Shown in pieces: positions 30,864 through 39,031 of a DNA stretch of 53,813 nt. The notes beneath the pieces were generated by a model. It was not told the DNA's origin and did no database searches. It worked only from the letters and a program-made list of their open reading frames with translations. A program made the translations under genes and the position numbers. Source of the stretch: Elusimicrobiota bacterium (GTDB lineage Bacteria; Elusimicrobiota; Elusimicrobia; UBA1565; UBA9628); the NCBI GenBank assembly GCA_027327915.1, contig DAHVWT010000008.1, positions 1-53,813 of the forward strand, read 5' to 3'. Positions within the stretch are counted from its first letter, which is position 1, and every line of letters begins with the position of its first letter.

Positions 30864-33855
30864 GGGCTTGTCCTTGCCAGTAATGGTCCGCGCGAACGCG
30901 AGTCCAGCGGTGATCCTTGCGGCACAAAAGAGAGTGCGGGCACCAGCCGCAATGGCCGCCGAAGCCTTCCTGGGGGAAAATGGGGAAGAGGCCCCGCGCG
31001 AGACGGTCGAGGGCCGGGGCCAGGCGCCGACGGAATTCCTCGCGGCTGAGGGGGTGCTCTTTGGAGCGCTCCTCCCCCTCCGCGCCGTCCGCCTCGATGA
31101 AGAGCAGGCGGGCTCTCGGGGCGGCGCCCGGCCCTAGCGTCTGCGCGAGCATTTCCCGATAGAGACCGAGCTGGAAGAGGGCCCCCCGCTCGTGGCTCGA
31201 ACCCGGTCTCGGCCGGCGCATCTTGTAGTCGTCAAGGACAGGGGGCCCGCCCTCCCGCTCTTGCGCCGCGCGGTCCACGCGGCCATAGAGCCTGAGTCCT
31301 TCGAGGCCTCGCGGCGGATCGGGACAGATCCCCTCTATTTCGCGCTCCCAAAATACGGGTCTGAGCCCCATCCGGACAAGCTCGCGCAGGTCCCAAGCAA
31401 CGAAGTCCCTCAAAGCGGCTGCGGCGCGGTCGCGAAACGCCTCCCAGACCAAGGGATAGACGCCCAAACTCCGCGCGTCGCAGCGCTTGAAGGTCTCGGC
31501 GATCGCGGACTCAAGATAAGCCGGCGCCTCGGTTTCGATATGGTCCCAGGCATGCCGCGGCAGGGATTGGTGCAGGCGCTCAAGAACCTCGGCGTAGAGC
31601 CGGCCGCGGATGGTCGGGGCGATCTCGCTGCGCGGGGAGGGCTCGTCGGCCGGCGAGATGCCGAGGAATCGCTCGGCGAAAAACCGGAAGGGACAGGCGT
31701 CGAGAGTGACGAGCGCCTTCGCGGAGAGGCGGCTTGAGAGCGGCCGTTCGCCCCGGTCCGTCGGGCCCGCGACGCCGTCGAAAGGGCCCGGATCGCCCCA
31801 CGAGTTGAGGCTTGCAAGACGCGAGAGGGCGAAGGGCAGAACGTCCTCGGACGGGTCGAGGCTCTTGAGCGTCTCCAGGGACGATCCCCCCTCGAGCGCG
31901 AGCTTAAGGCACCATTCCCGCGGCGAGAGAAGAGTGGGCGGCGCCGAGCGCAATTTCTCAAGGGGCGAACGCGGTATCCGGCGCTCTTCGATCGGGGATA
32001 GGAGGCGCAGATAGGGCGAGGGGACCTCGACCGAGCCGTCCTCGGCCGTGCGCGGATAGACGGCATAGAGCTTGATCTTCGCGGAGGAGACAAGCAGATG
32101 AAACAGGAGCCTTTCCTCGGCGACCCCGTCGAGCTTGCGGGAGATCCAAAAGCCTCCGGGGTGGCGCAGGAATCCCCGCCAGGAATCGCGCAGGATGGGA
32201 TCCTCTCGGACTTGGCGCGGAAAGAGGCCGGACTTGAGGCCCAGGAGAAATAGGACGTCGAAGCATTCTCCCCGCGCGTCCATGGCGTCCAGCACCCGCA
32301 CGCCGCGCCCCGGCCTCGTGGGAGGCAGCGCGGCGCCGTCGAATTTTTGCTCGAGGTAGTCGAGAAAGGTCTCCCAGGAAACAATCTCTCCCAGGACCGA
32401 GAAGACCTCCAGGGAGGCGATCGCGTCCCTGACGGCGGCGAAAACCGCCGCTTCTTCCTCCTGGGCGTCATCGGGAAGCCGCCAAGCATCATCGAGAATT
32501 GCCGCGGCTCTTTGAGCGTGCTCGGGCCAAGAGGCCGAACGGTCCTCGAGGCTTCGGTCGAGACGTTCAAGCCAGGCGTTCAACGCCCGGCGTTCCTCCG
32601 GGTCCATCTCCCATGGGGCCGAGCCTCCCTCCGGTGGTGTCTGGAGCTTCCCTTGCCATTGAGAGAGCCCCGAATGGACGCCGAGCCAGCGGAGGGCGCG
32701 CCTCCAGGAGCGTCTCCTTCCCGCGAGCGGGGAAGGGGCTTGGACGTAGGGAGATCCCAGAAGCTCCGCGACCACGTCCGCTTTGAAGTCTCGGCGCCTG
32801 AGGGTCAGCAGCGCCCGCGCCGCCCGGGCCGCCGGATGGCTCGTGAGCGCCGGCCGCTCCTCCATCGCGAAAGGGATCGCGTTTTCCGAAAAGCACGCCC
32901 GGATCTCGTCGTGGTACGGCGCGAGAGTTCGCGCGACAACCCCGATCGACTCGAAGGGGACCCCCTCCTCCTCGCGAAGCCGCAGGATTTCCTTGGCCGC
33001 CGCCCAGACCTCGCCGCGCTCTCCGGAGGCGTTGACGATGGAAGCCGCGGCGGCCGGTCTGGTTTCACGATCCGGCGATTCCTCGATCTCGTGTCGGGCG
33101 AGTCTTTCCTCGAAGAGGGGTTCGGCGAAGCGGTAAGCGGGATGGCGGATTTCGTAGGGAAAAAAGAGGGTCGTCGGCCGGGTGTTCGCGACGGACTCGA
33201 AAAAATCGAGTTGGCGCCCGGTGAGGTCGTAGAAGCCGTAATAAAGGACGCGCGAATAACGGCGAAGAGCCGCCGAGTCGGGCGCGAGCTCCGCGGCTCT
33301 CCTGGCGAGCTCCGAGCCGGAAAGCACGCCGGCGGCGTCCAGGCGTCTTGAGAGCGCGTCGAGAAGACGGGCGAGAGCCTTGAGGCGCGAACGTTCCTCG
33401 TCCCCCGCCCCGCGGTGCTCGGGGAGAAGTTCCTCGAAGGCCTCGGCGCCGATCCCGGCGTCCGCGAGATCCTTGAGGCTCGCGGCGAGTGCCGAGAGGA
33501 AGCCCCGGGGCCTCTTGGCGCCGCCGAAGAAACGCGCGATATCGGGGCTGCCGTCGAGGATCGACTCGATCGCCCGTTGAAACAAAAGGCCGTCGGCGAC
33601 CGCTTGACGGCCCTCAAAGACTCCATCCGCCCCGGCGATTGTCCGGGCGAGGCTATGGAAGGTGTGGAATTCGACGTTCAGGAGCGTCAGGCCCCGCTCC
33701 ACCGCGAGAAGACGCTCGAGACGAAAGGAGAGCCGGCTGGAGGGGGCGACGACGGCTAGGCGCGGCGCGAGTTCCCCAGGGGCGCCGCGCGCGGCGCCGA
33801 CGTCCTGTGCGAGGGCCTCCTCAAGTCGCGCGAAAGGCCCGACGATGACTTTCAT
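30850..33855 (-). CDS. AddB-like PD-(D/E)XK nuclease subunit with Fe-S cluster
   Basis: A 1001-residue protein directly upstream of addA, with a 14-nt overlap. The N-terminal half resembles an inactivated helicase (VVAPSSRLSFRLERLLA, HTFHSLARTI, IGVVARTLAPYHDEI, VLDAMDARGECFDVLFLLGL). No Walker A GKT/S is visible at the N-terminus. The C-terminal nuclease has GRVDRA, then VLDDYKMRRP, the D...DYK signature. Four cysteines of the AddB iron-sulfur staple are recognisable: one in TLDACPFRFFAERFLGI near residue 720, and three in GHCGWCPHSLLC near 970. AddB proteins diverge strongly, so the call rests on these motifs plus the addA neighbour. A 47-nt divergent gap separates it from hisS. Confidence 0.85.
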   Translation of the reverse strand: MKVIVGPFARLEEALAQDVGAARGAPGELAPRLAVVAPSSRLSFRLERLLAVERGLTLLNVEFHTFHSLARTIAGADGVFEGRQAVADGLLFQRAIESILDGSPDIARFFGGAKRPRGFLSALAASLKDLADAGIGAEAFEELLPEHRGAGDEERSRLKALARLLDALSRRLDAAGVLSGSELARRAAELAPDSAALRRYSRVLYYGFYDLTGRQLDFFESVANTRPTTLFFPYEIRHPAYRFAEPLFEERLARHEIEESPDRETRPAAAASIVNASGERGEVWAAAKEILRLREEEGVPFESIGVVARTLAPYHDEIRACFSENAIPFAMEERPALTSHPAARAARALLTLRRRDFKADVVAELLGSPYVQAPSPLAGRRRSWRRALRWLGVHSGLSQWQGKLQTPPEGGSAPWEMDPEERRALNAWLERLDRSLEDRSASWPEHAQRAAAILDDAWRLPDDAQEEEAAVFAAVRDAIASLEVFSVLGEIVSWETFLDYLEQKFDGAALPPTRPGRGVRVLDAMDARGECFDVLFLLGLKSGLFPRQVREDPILRDSWRGFLRHPGGFWISRKLDGVAEERLLFHLLVSSAKIKLYAVYPRTAEDGSVEVPSPYLRLLSPIEERRIPRSPLEKLRSAPPTLLSPREWCLKLALEGGSSLETLKSLDPSEDVLPFALSRLASLNSWGDPGPFDGVAGPTDRGERPLSSRLSAKALVTLDACPFRFFAERFLGISPADEPSPRSEIAPTIRGRLYAEVLERLHQSLPRHAWDHIETEAPAYLESAIAETFKRCDARSLGVYPLVWEAFRDRAAAALRDFVAWDLRELVRMGLRPVFWEREIEGICPDPPRGLEGLRLYGRVDRAAQEREGGPPVLDDYKMRRPRPGSSHERGALFQLGLYREMLAQTLGPGAAPRARLLFIEADGAEGEERSKEHPLSREEFRRRLAPALDRLARGLFPIFPQEGFGGHCGWCPHSLLCRKDHRWTRVRADHYWQGQARGDS

Positions 33856-33889
33856 GGCCGATGGGTTCTTGAGGAAGCTTCAAAGATAT

Positions 33890-33895
33890 TACAAT
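33890..33895 (+). promoter_or_regulatory. candidate -10 for leaderless hisS mRNA
   Basis: TACAAT lies 7 nt before ATG 33903. A TTGAGG (33869-33874) stands 15 nt upstream as a weak -35. There is no Shine-Dalgarno, so transcription would start at or within a base or two of the start codon. Confidence 0.45.
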
Positions 33896-33902
33896 ACGCT
33901 GA

Positions 33903-35210
33903 ATGATTTCGAACCTGCCGCCCTCGGGCTTTCGCGACTTCCTTCCCCGCGAATGCCGCGCGCGCGCGAAGGCCGCGAAGGCCCTCTCGGAAGCCGCCGT
34001 CGCCGCGGGCTTCCAGGCGATCGAGACGCCGGCGGCCGAGGACTTGGCCGTGCTGACCGGCAAGGGCTCGGGCGAGAATGAAAAGCTCATTTTCAAGATT
34101 TTAAAGCGCGGCGAGAAATTGAAGCAGGCCTCCGTGGAGAGCCTCGCGGACTCGGGCCTGCGCTTCGACCTGACGGTGCCGCTCTCTCGCTACTACGCCC
34201 GGCACCAGGGCTCCCTCCCCCATCCCTTCAAGGCGTTCCATATGGGTCCCGTCTGGAGGGCCGAGCGCGCCCAGAAAGGGCGCTATCGGGAGTTCCTCCA
34301 GTGTGATTTCGATGTCCTGGGTTCCGAGGACCTCGGCTCCGAGCTCGACGTCGTTTCGACGATCGTCTCCGCCCTGCGGGATTTGGGCCTTGCGGAGGGC
34401 CTTTCGGTTTCCCTCAACGATCGCAGGGTGCTGTCTGGTGATTTGAAGGAAGCGGGGGTGCCCCCGGAACTCGAGGGCAAGACCTTGATCCTCCTTGACA
34501 AGAAGGACAAGATGGCCGAGGGGGATTTCACGCGGGAGCTCGACGGGCTGCTGGGCGAGACGAAAGCGAAAGCGCTTTCGGGGGCGCTGGCCCGGGATGG
34601 CTCGACAGCGGCCCCGGAGCCTCTAGCGAGGCTGCGGGAGCTCCGCGAATCGCTCTCGAGGCTTTGCCCGTGGGCCGAGTTCAAGATCGATCGCGGTCTC
34701 GTACGGGGCTTCGACTACTACACGGGCCCCGTCTTCGAGATACGCCACCCGAGGGCCGCTGGTTCGATCGCGGGCGGCGGTCGCTATGACGGCCTCATCG
34801 AGGCTTTCGGCGGAAGGCCGACGCCCGCCTTCGGAGGGTCGATCGGCTTCGAGCGCGTCATGCTCCTCTTGGAGGAACTCAAGGGATCCGAGCCCGCCGA
34901 GGATGGCGCGCGCGTGTGCGTCACGATCTTTTCCCCCGAGCTCAGGAGGGAGGCCTTCGCCGCGGCCGCGAGGCTCCGTACTCAGGGCTTGAAGGTCGAC
35001 GTCTGCCCGCTCGCGGGCCGTCTTAAATCGCAGTTCAAGTACGCCGACGCGACGGGAGCGCGCTGGGCCCTCGTCATCGGCCCCGATGAGGCCGCGGCGG
35101 GACGTTTCAAGCTCAAGGACTTGAGAAGCGGCGAGGAAGCTCTCGAGACTTGGGAGGGACTCAACGCCCGGATCGAATCCGCGGCGGCAAGGGAGGGTAC
35201 TCATGCGTAA
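33903..35210 (+). CDS. hisS: histidyl-tRNA synthetase
   Basis: A class II aminoacyl-tRNA synthetase of 435 residues. The N-terminus has GFRDFLPRE. Motif 2 is RAERAQKGRYREFLQCDFDVLG. The histidine-specific signatures are LRFDLTVPLSRYYA, GLVRGFDYYTGPVFEI and AGGGRYDGL. Motif 3 ends GFERVMLLLEEL. The C-terminal anticodon-binding domain starts near residue 330 (VCVTIFSPELRREA). The catalytic RGFDYYTG is intact, so this is HisS and not the HisZ paralogue. No Shine-Dalgarno precedes ATG 33903. Its end overlaps the cytochrome start by 8 nt. Confidence 0.94.
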   Translation: MISNLPPSGFRDFLPRECRARAKAAKALSEAAVAAGFQAIETPAAEDLAVLTGKGSGENEKLIFKILKRGEKLKQASVESLADSGLRFDLTVPLSRYYARHQGSLPHPFKAFHMGPVWRAERAQKGRYREFLQCDFDVLGSEDLGSELDVVSTIVSALRDLGLAEGLSVSLNDRRVLSGDLKEAGVPPELEGKTLILLDKKDKMAEGDFTRELDGLLGETKAKALSGALARDGSTAAPEPLARLRELRESLSRLCPWAEFKIDRGLVRGFDYYTGPVFEIRHPRAAGSIAGGGRYDGLIEAFGGRPTPAFGGSIGFERVMLLLEELKGSEPAEDGARVCVTIFSPELRREAFAAAARLRTQGLKVDVCPLAGRLKSQFKYADATGARWALVIGPDEAAAGRFKLKDLRSGEEALETWEGLNARIESAAAREGTHA

Positions 35211-35784
35211 GAACATATCGACTTTCTTTCTGGCGGCGGCATTCGCGTGCGGCTGCGCGCTCCTAATGAGGCGCGTCCACGCCCAGGACGGCTCAGGGGC
35301 TCTCTTCCCGAACGATCTCGGCCCAACGACGATCGACGTCTCGGGTTATCCCAAGCCTTACCAAGAAACTTACAAGGTGTTCCGCTTCAAGTGTGCCGCA
35401 TGCCACACGATCGCGCGGCCCATCAACTCCGAATACCTGGAGGTGACGGACCAGGAAATGGCGACGCTCAGGCAGAAAATGCCCGAGGCTTTCCAGTCGA
35501 CGGGATTGCTTCGTCCGGGTGTCGGTATTTGGAAGCGCTATGTCAAGAAAATGATGGCGAAGCCCGGTTGCCCCGTGGGCAAGGACGGCAAAAGGATTTG
35601 GGAGTTTCTGGTCTACGACAGCAAGTTCCGCAAGACCGGCCTCAACCTCGACGATCCCGCCAAGCTGGGCGCCTGGAAGCATTTCCGCTGGGAGCTCCTC
35701 CAGAAATTCAAGGCCATCAATCCTGATCGTTACCAGCAGCTTTTCCCCCGCTGCACGAGCCTGTTGCTTTGTACTGGCAGCTGA
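35203..35784 (+). CDS. secreted monohaem c-type cytochrome
   Basis: A 193-residue periplasmic protein. The signal peptide is residues 1-27 (ISTFFLAAAFACGCALLMRRVHA). One haem-binding motif, CAACH, sits in VFRFKCAACHTIARPINSEY. A later WKRYVKKMMAKPGCP could supply the methionine axial ligand. The combination FKCxxCHTIARPINS with WxRYVxxMMxKPG resembles small electron-transfer cytochromes related to the reaction-centre cytochrome c-551 type; this is tentative. The last residues include a second Cys pair. It is translationally coupled to hisS (8-nt overlap), which is functionally odd. No cytochrome maturation or respiratory gene is nearby. Confidence 0.75.
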   Translation: MRKNISTFFLAAAFACGCALLMRRVHAQDGSGALFPNDLGPTTIDVSGYPKPYQETYKVFRFKCAACHTIARPINSEYLEVTDQEMATLRQKMPEAFQSTGLLRPGVGIWKRYVKKMMAKPGCPVGKDGKRIWEFLVYDSKFRKTGLNLDDPAKLGAWKHFRWELLQKFKAINPDRYQQLFPRCTSLLLCTGS

Positions 35785-35785
35785 T

Positions 35786-36214
35786 CTACTTGCGCCCCAT
35801 GCGGCGCAGGAACGTCAGGGTCGCGAAGATGATGCCGGTCGCGGCCACGGCGCCCGTATAGTAGGCCGCGCCGCAAGCCATCCCGATTCCAGCCACCGAC
35901 CAGAGGCTCGCGGCGGTCGTGAGGCCCCGGATGCCCATCGTGTCGTGGATGATGGTGCCGGCGCCTAAAAAACCGATGCCGCTGACGATCTGGGCGGCGA
36001 TGCGCGTCGAGTCCGAACCCGGGACTTGGCCGATGTGCATGGACACCAGCGTGAAAAGCGCGGCTCCCACCGCGACGAGAATATGCGTTCGAAGGCCCGC
36101 GGGCCGCTCGCTGGCTTCCCGCTCGTAGCCGATGAGTCCGCCCAGGATGGTCGCGAGCAGCAGCCGTCCGATGAGTTCAAATTGGGTCGGATGGGCGAAG
36201 GAGAAGGATGTCAT
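35786..36214 (-). CDS. MgtC/SapB-family membrane protein
   Basis: A 142-residue integral membrane protein with four or five helices (LIGRLLLATILGGLIGYERE, THILVAVGAALFTLVS, IAAQIVSGIGFLGAGTII, TTAASLWSVAGIGMACG, AVAATGIIFATLTFL). The signatures GGLIGYERE and GIGFLGAGTIIHD identify MgtC/SapB. The C-terminal cytosolic domain of virulence-type MgtC is missing, so it is the short form, whose role is unclear; magnesium or envelope homeostasis is often suggested. ATG 36214 is chosen because the ORF-track extension is unrelated. A promoter TTGAGA-18-CATAAT ends 6 nt before it, suggesting a leaderless message. It is convergent with the cytochrome gene, 1 nt apart. Confidence 0.9.
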   Translation of the reverse strand: MTSFSFAHPTQFELIGRLLLATILGGLIGYEREASERPAGLRTHILVAVGAALFTLVSMHIGQVPGSDSTRIAAQIVSGIGFLGAGTIIHDTMGIRGLTTAASLWSVAGIGMACGAAYYTGAVAATGIIFATLTFLRRMGRK

Positions 36215-36220
36215 GGCTGC

Positions 36221-36250
36221 ATTATGCCACGAAATGGCGGACGGTCTCAA
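36221..36250 (-). promoter_or_regulatory. promoter of the mgtC-like gene
   Basis: TTGAGA (36245-36250) and CATAAT (36221-36226) stand 18 nt apart on the minus strand. The -10 ends 6 nt before the ATG, so the mRNA probably begins at the start codon. Confidence 0.5.
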
Positions 36251-36279
36251 TGTCATGCCAGGCGCCATTTTATCGGCCT

Positions 36280-36307
36280 TGACCGTTTCCGGCTTCGGGG
36301 TTAAACT
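36280..36307 (+). promoter_or_regulatory. candidate promoter of the SirB1-like gene
   Basis: TTGACC and TAAACT (36302-36307) are separated by 17 nt on the plus strand. The -10 ends 7 nt before GTG 36315. Together with the divergent mgtC promoter, this fills the 100-nt gap between the two genes. Confidence 0.4.
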
Positions 36308-36314
36308 GAGGGCC

Positions 36315-37199
36315 GTGAGCAAGGCCTTGGAGGAGTCGGAAATCCGGTCGCTCGTCAAACTTCTGGACGAGGAAAACCCTGAAAGCTTGAGTTTTGTCCG
36401 CCGTGAAATCCTTTCTTTGGGAAAAAAGGTCCTGCCTTATCTCGATGAGGTCCAGGGGATGGAGCTGTCGAAGCCTCAACTAGCCGAGAACGCGCGGCAA
36501 ATCGCCTCTCATCTGCGCTTCAGCGATCTGAAAAGAGAATTCAGGGCCTGGGCCGCCAAGTCGTCCCCTGATCTCGAGGACGGCGCCTTTTTGGTCGCGC
36601 GATTCGCCTACCCGGGACTCGATCCCGCCCCTTATCAACACTGGCTCGACGAGGTCGCCGCCGCGACGGCGGAGCAGATGCCGTCCGAATTCGAGTCCTT
36701 TGAGGCCTTCCAGCGCCTGAACGGCCAACTTTTCCACAAGCTGGGCTTTGTCGGCAACGAGACGAATTATTACGATCCCGACAACAGTTATTTAAACCGC
36801 GTCATTGACTCCCGTCGCGGCATCCCCGTGAGCCTGAGCGTCCTTTATCTCCTTCTTTGCCGGCGTCTGCGATTGAGAGCCTACGGAGTCGGGGCGCCGG
36901 GGCATTTTCTTGTAGGTTTTAAGGAAGGCAAGTCCGCCTGCTTCGTCGACACCTTCCATCGGGGCGCCTTTCTGGATTTCGACGAAGCGCGCCGGTTGAT
37001 CGTGAGGGCGGGCTATGAATTCCGGCCCGAATATCTCGCTCCCGGCTCCGCGCGCGGCATCCTTTTAAGGATGGTTCGCAATCTTATCTCGATTTACCAA
37101 AATTCAGGCTCCGCAAACGCGGGGCGGCTCTCGGAACTGGCTGAAATACTCCTTTTAAAGCGGCCCCTCCCTTCCACCGGCCAGCCCGATGGGCTTTAG
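36315..37199 (+). CDS. SirB1-family transglutaminase-like protein
   Basis: A 294-residue protein. The C-terminal half is the SirB1/transglutaminase-like fold. FVGNETNYYDPDNSYLNRVIDSRRGIPVSLSVLYLLLCRRL and GAPGHFLVGF are the family hallmarks, followed by CFVDTFHRGAFL. The N-terminal 120 residues are helical. The biochemical activity of the family is not established. The ORF track begins at 36132, but that would run through the mgtC promoter. GTG 36315 fits the alignment start and the promoter position. ATG 36255 is the alternative. It overlaps the epimerase gene by 11 nt. Confidence 0.85.
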   Translation: MSKALEESEIRSLVKLLDEENPESLSFVRREILSLGKKVLPYLDEVQGMELSKPQLAENARQIASHLRFSDLKREFRAWAAKSSPDLEDGAFLVARFAYPGLDPAPYQHWLDEVAAATAEQMPSEFESFEAFQRLNGQLFHKLGFVGNETNYYDPDNSYLNRVIDSRRGIPVSLSVLYLLLCRRLRLRAYGVGAPGHFLVGFKEGKSACFVDTFHRGAFLDFDEARRLIVRAGYEFRPEYLAPGSARGILLRMVRNLISIYQNSGSANAGRLSELAEILLLKRPLPSTGQPDGL

Positions 37200-38292
37200 A
37201 CGGAATCCTGCCGAAATCGTCGATATCCGGGCGGAGCCGTTCAACGCTCCCCTTCATGAGCCCTTCGCAATCGCCACGGGCTCCAAGAGCGAGGCCCGCA
37301 ACATCCTGATCCGCGTCAAGCTTCGTAGCGGCGTGCCGGGCTACGGCGAGGGCGCGGGCTCCGCGGCGACCGGACGCGCCGACCAAGACCTGGAGTTGCT
37401 CCGGGCGCGCGCTGCCGGCAGGGTTCTTTTAGGAAAGGACGCGCGTTCTTGGCGGCGGCTCCTTGAGGTGATCGAGGAGGAAGTGGAGCCTCGTTGGGGA
37501 TTTTTGCGCGCGGCGCTGGGAATGGCCGTGCTCGACGCCTTGACGCGCCAATGCCGCATCCCTTTGCGGCTTCTTTTCGGAGGGGCCGAGAGCTCGGTGT
37601 CGAGCGACGTGACGGTGACGATCGTTCCTCCCTCCAAAGCCGCCATGGACGCCCGCCGCATCGCGGCCATGGGAGTCAAGACGATCAAGATCAAGGTGGG
37701 GACGGATTTGGAAGCCGATCTCGGCCGGGTCTTATCGGTGCGCGCCGCCGCCCCTCGCGCGAGTCTCTTTCTGGACGCCAATCAGGGCTACTCCCCCCGG
37801 CAGGCGATCGCGCTCGTCCGGAGGCTGCGGTCGCGCGGCGTCGAGCCCATGTTTTTTGAGCAACCGGTCGCGAAAGACGATTTTCCGGGCTTGGCCGCGG
37901 TCGCGCGGCTTGCCCGAATTCCCGTCGTCGCCGACGAATCCGCGCAGGAACCCGGGGACGTGCCGCGGCTCGCCAGGCTCAAGGCCGCGCAGGTCGTCAA
38001 CATCAAGCTCATGAAGCGCGGCCTCCTCGCGGCCTATGACGCCGCCGTTTGCGCCAGAGGCCTGGGGCTCGGCCTGATGATGGGCGGGATGGTGGAGTCA
38101 TGCCTCGCGATGGGCTGCGCCGCCCACTTCGCGGCGGGGCTCGGGGGCTTTAAGATCGTCGACCTGGACACGCCGCTCTGGTTTCAAAGGAGCCTGACGA
38201 AAGGGCTTTCCCTGGGCCCGGGCGGGGTTTATGATCTCTCGAAGGTGACGGCCGGGATCGGCGTTGTTCCGCGCGGGCGCCGCTCGACTTGA
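37189..38292 (+). CDS. dipeptide epimerase (enolase superfamily, muconate-lactonizing type)
   Basis: A 367-residue enolase-superfamily enzyme. The catalytic lysine pair is KIKVG (TIKIKVGTDLEAD). The metal ligands are LDANQGY, FFEQPV and ADES. The second-side base is NIKLMK and the C-terminal substrate loop DLDTPLWF. The KxK...D...E...D...K order and the DxD motif near the end are those of L-Ala-D/L-Glu epimerases (YcjG/YkfB type), which recycle murein peptides. The precise dipeptide is not certain, because related enzymes act on other substrates. The link to peptidoglycan recycling agrees with anmK at the other end of the window. The stop codon overlaps the -35 of the tetR promoter. Confidence 0.83.
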   Translation: MGFRRNPAEIVDIRAEPFNAPLHEPFAIATGSKSEARNILIRVKLRSGVPGYGEGAGSAATGRADQDLELLRARAAGRVLLGKDARSWRRLLEVIEEEVEPRWGFLRAALGMAVLDALTRQCRIPLRLLFGGAESSVSSDVTVTIVPPSKAAMDARRIAAMGVKTIKIKVGTDLEADLGRVLSVRAAAPRASLFLDANQGYSPRQAIALVRRLRSRGVEPMFFEQPVAKDDFPGLAAVARLARIPVVADESAQEPGDVPRLARLKAAQVVNIKLMKRGLLAAYDAAVCARGLGLGLMMGGMVESCLAMGCAAHFAAGLGGFKIVDLDTPLWFQRSLTKGLSLGPGGVYDLSKVTAGIGVVPRGRRST

Positions 38293-38315
38293 CGCGGGGC
38301 GGCGGCGGCGGGTAT
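38289..38315 (+). promoter_or_regulatory. tetR promoter
   Basis: TTGACG (38289-38294) and a perfect TATAAT (38310-38315) are separated by a short 15-nt spacer. The -10 abuts the TetR operator palindrome, so binding of the regulator would block transcription. Confidence 0.6.
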
Positions 38316-38341
38316 AATTTATTAACCGATCGGTAGGTTAA
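38316..38341 (+). promoter_or_regulatory. TetR-type operator (autoregulation)
   Basis: TTATTAACC (38316-38324) and GGTTAATAA (38333-38341) form a perfect 9-bp inverted repeat with an 8-nt centre. A second, offset palindrome ACCGATCGGT (38322-38331) overlaps it. It lies directly downstream of the -10 and 16 nt before the tetR ATG. Confidence 0.75.
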
Positions 38342-38357
38342 TAAACGCCCAGCTCCG

Positions 38358-39008
38358 ATGCCGCGCAAACCAGACCCCGCGATTCGAAGCAGAATCTTGG
38401 AAGAAGCCGAGCATCTCATCCACTTGAAGGGCTTCAACAGCACGAGCCTGGAGAAGATCGCCCGGCGTTGCGGCATGTCGAAGGCCAACGTCCTTCATCA
38501 CTTCTCCTCTAAAGAGGAGTTGGGGCTGGCGGTTCTCGACGCCAAGATCGCGGACTACCGCCAGAAGCGCGTCGACGGCTGCTGCCGCAGGCGCGACCCG
38601 GAAGAGGCGCTCGACAGACTTTTTACCGACGCGGCCGGCTTTCAGCGTCGCAACGGCTGCCGGGCGGGCTGCCTCGTCGGCAATATCGCCCTCGAGATGA
38701 GCGATCTAAGCGAGGCATTCAGGAAGAGGACGAGCGAATTCTTTTCCCACTGGGAGCGGGAGTTCGCCAGATCCCTGCGGGATAACGGCAGCGGGCCCGC
38801 CGACGCGCGCGCGGTCTCCGAGGCGGTGATCGCGCTTTATGAGGGTGCCGTGATGCTCGCCCGCTCGCGGCGCGACGCCGGCGTCCTCTTGCGCGTAGGA
38901 CGAGTCGCCCGCGGCCTGCTCGCCGAGGCCAAGACGGACGCCGCCCGCCAGGTTCATGGTTTTCACGGCGGATGGAAGCAACCTAAAACTAAAAAGAGGA
39001 GGTCATAG
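38358..39008 (+). CDS. TetR/AcrR-family transcriptional regulator
   Basis: A 216-residue repressor. The N-terminal helix-turn-helix is IRSRILEEAEHLIHLKGFNSTSLEKIARRCGMSKANVLHHFSSKEEL, a textbook TetR domain. The ligand domain contains CRAGCLVGNIALEMSD, a segment seen in the LmrA/YxaF-like branch. The two cysteines next to it (plus a CC pair near residue 74) could make it redox- or thiol-sensitive, but that is inference. A matching operator overlaps its own promoter. No divergently transcribed target is present; the upstream epimerase gene ends in the promoter. The target beyond its own gene is unknown. The C-terminus is basic (KQPKTKKRRS). Confidence 0.9.
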   Translation: MPRKPDPAIRSRILEEAEHLIHLKGFNSTSLEKIARRCGMSKANVLHHFSSKEELGLAVLDAKIADYRQKRVDGCCRRRDPEEALDRLFTDAAGFQRRNGCRAGCLVGNIALEMSDLSEAFRKRTSEFFSHWEREFARSLRDNGSGPADARAVSEAVIALYEGAVMLARSRRDAGVLLRVGRVARGLLAEAKTDAARQVHGFHGGWKQPKTKKRRS

Positions 39009-39031
39009 ACACATGGGACCCAAGACGCCCT

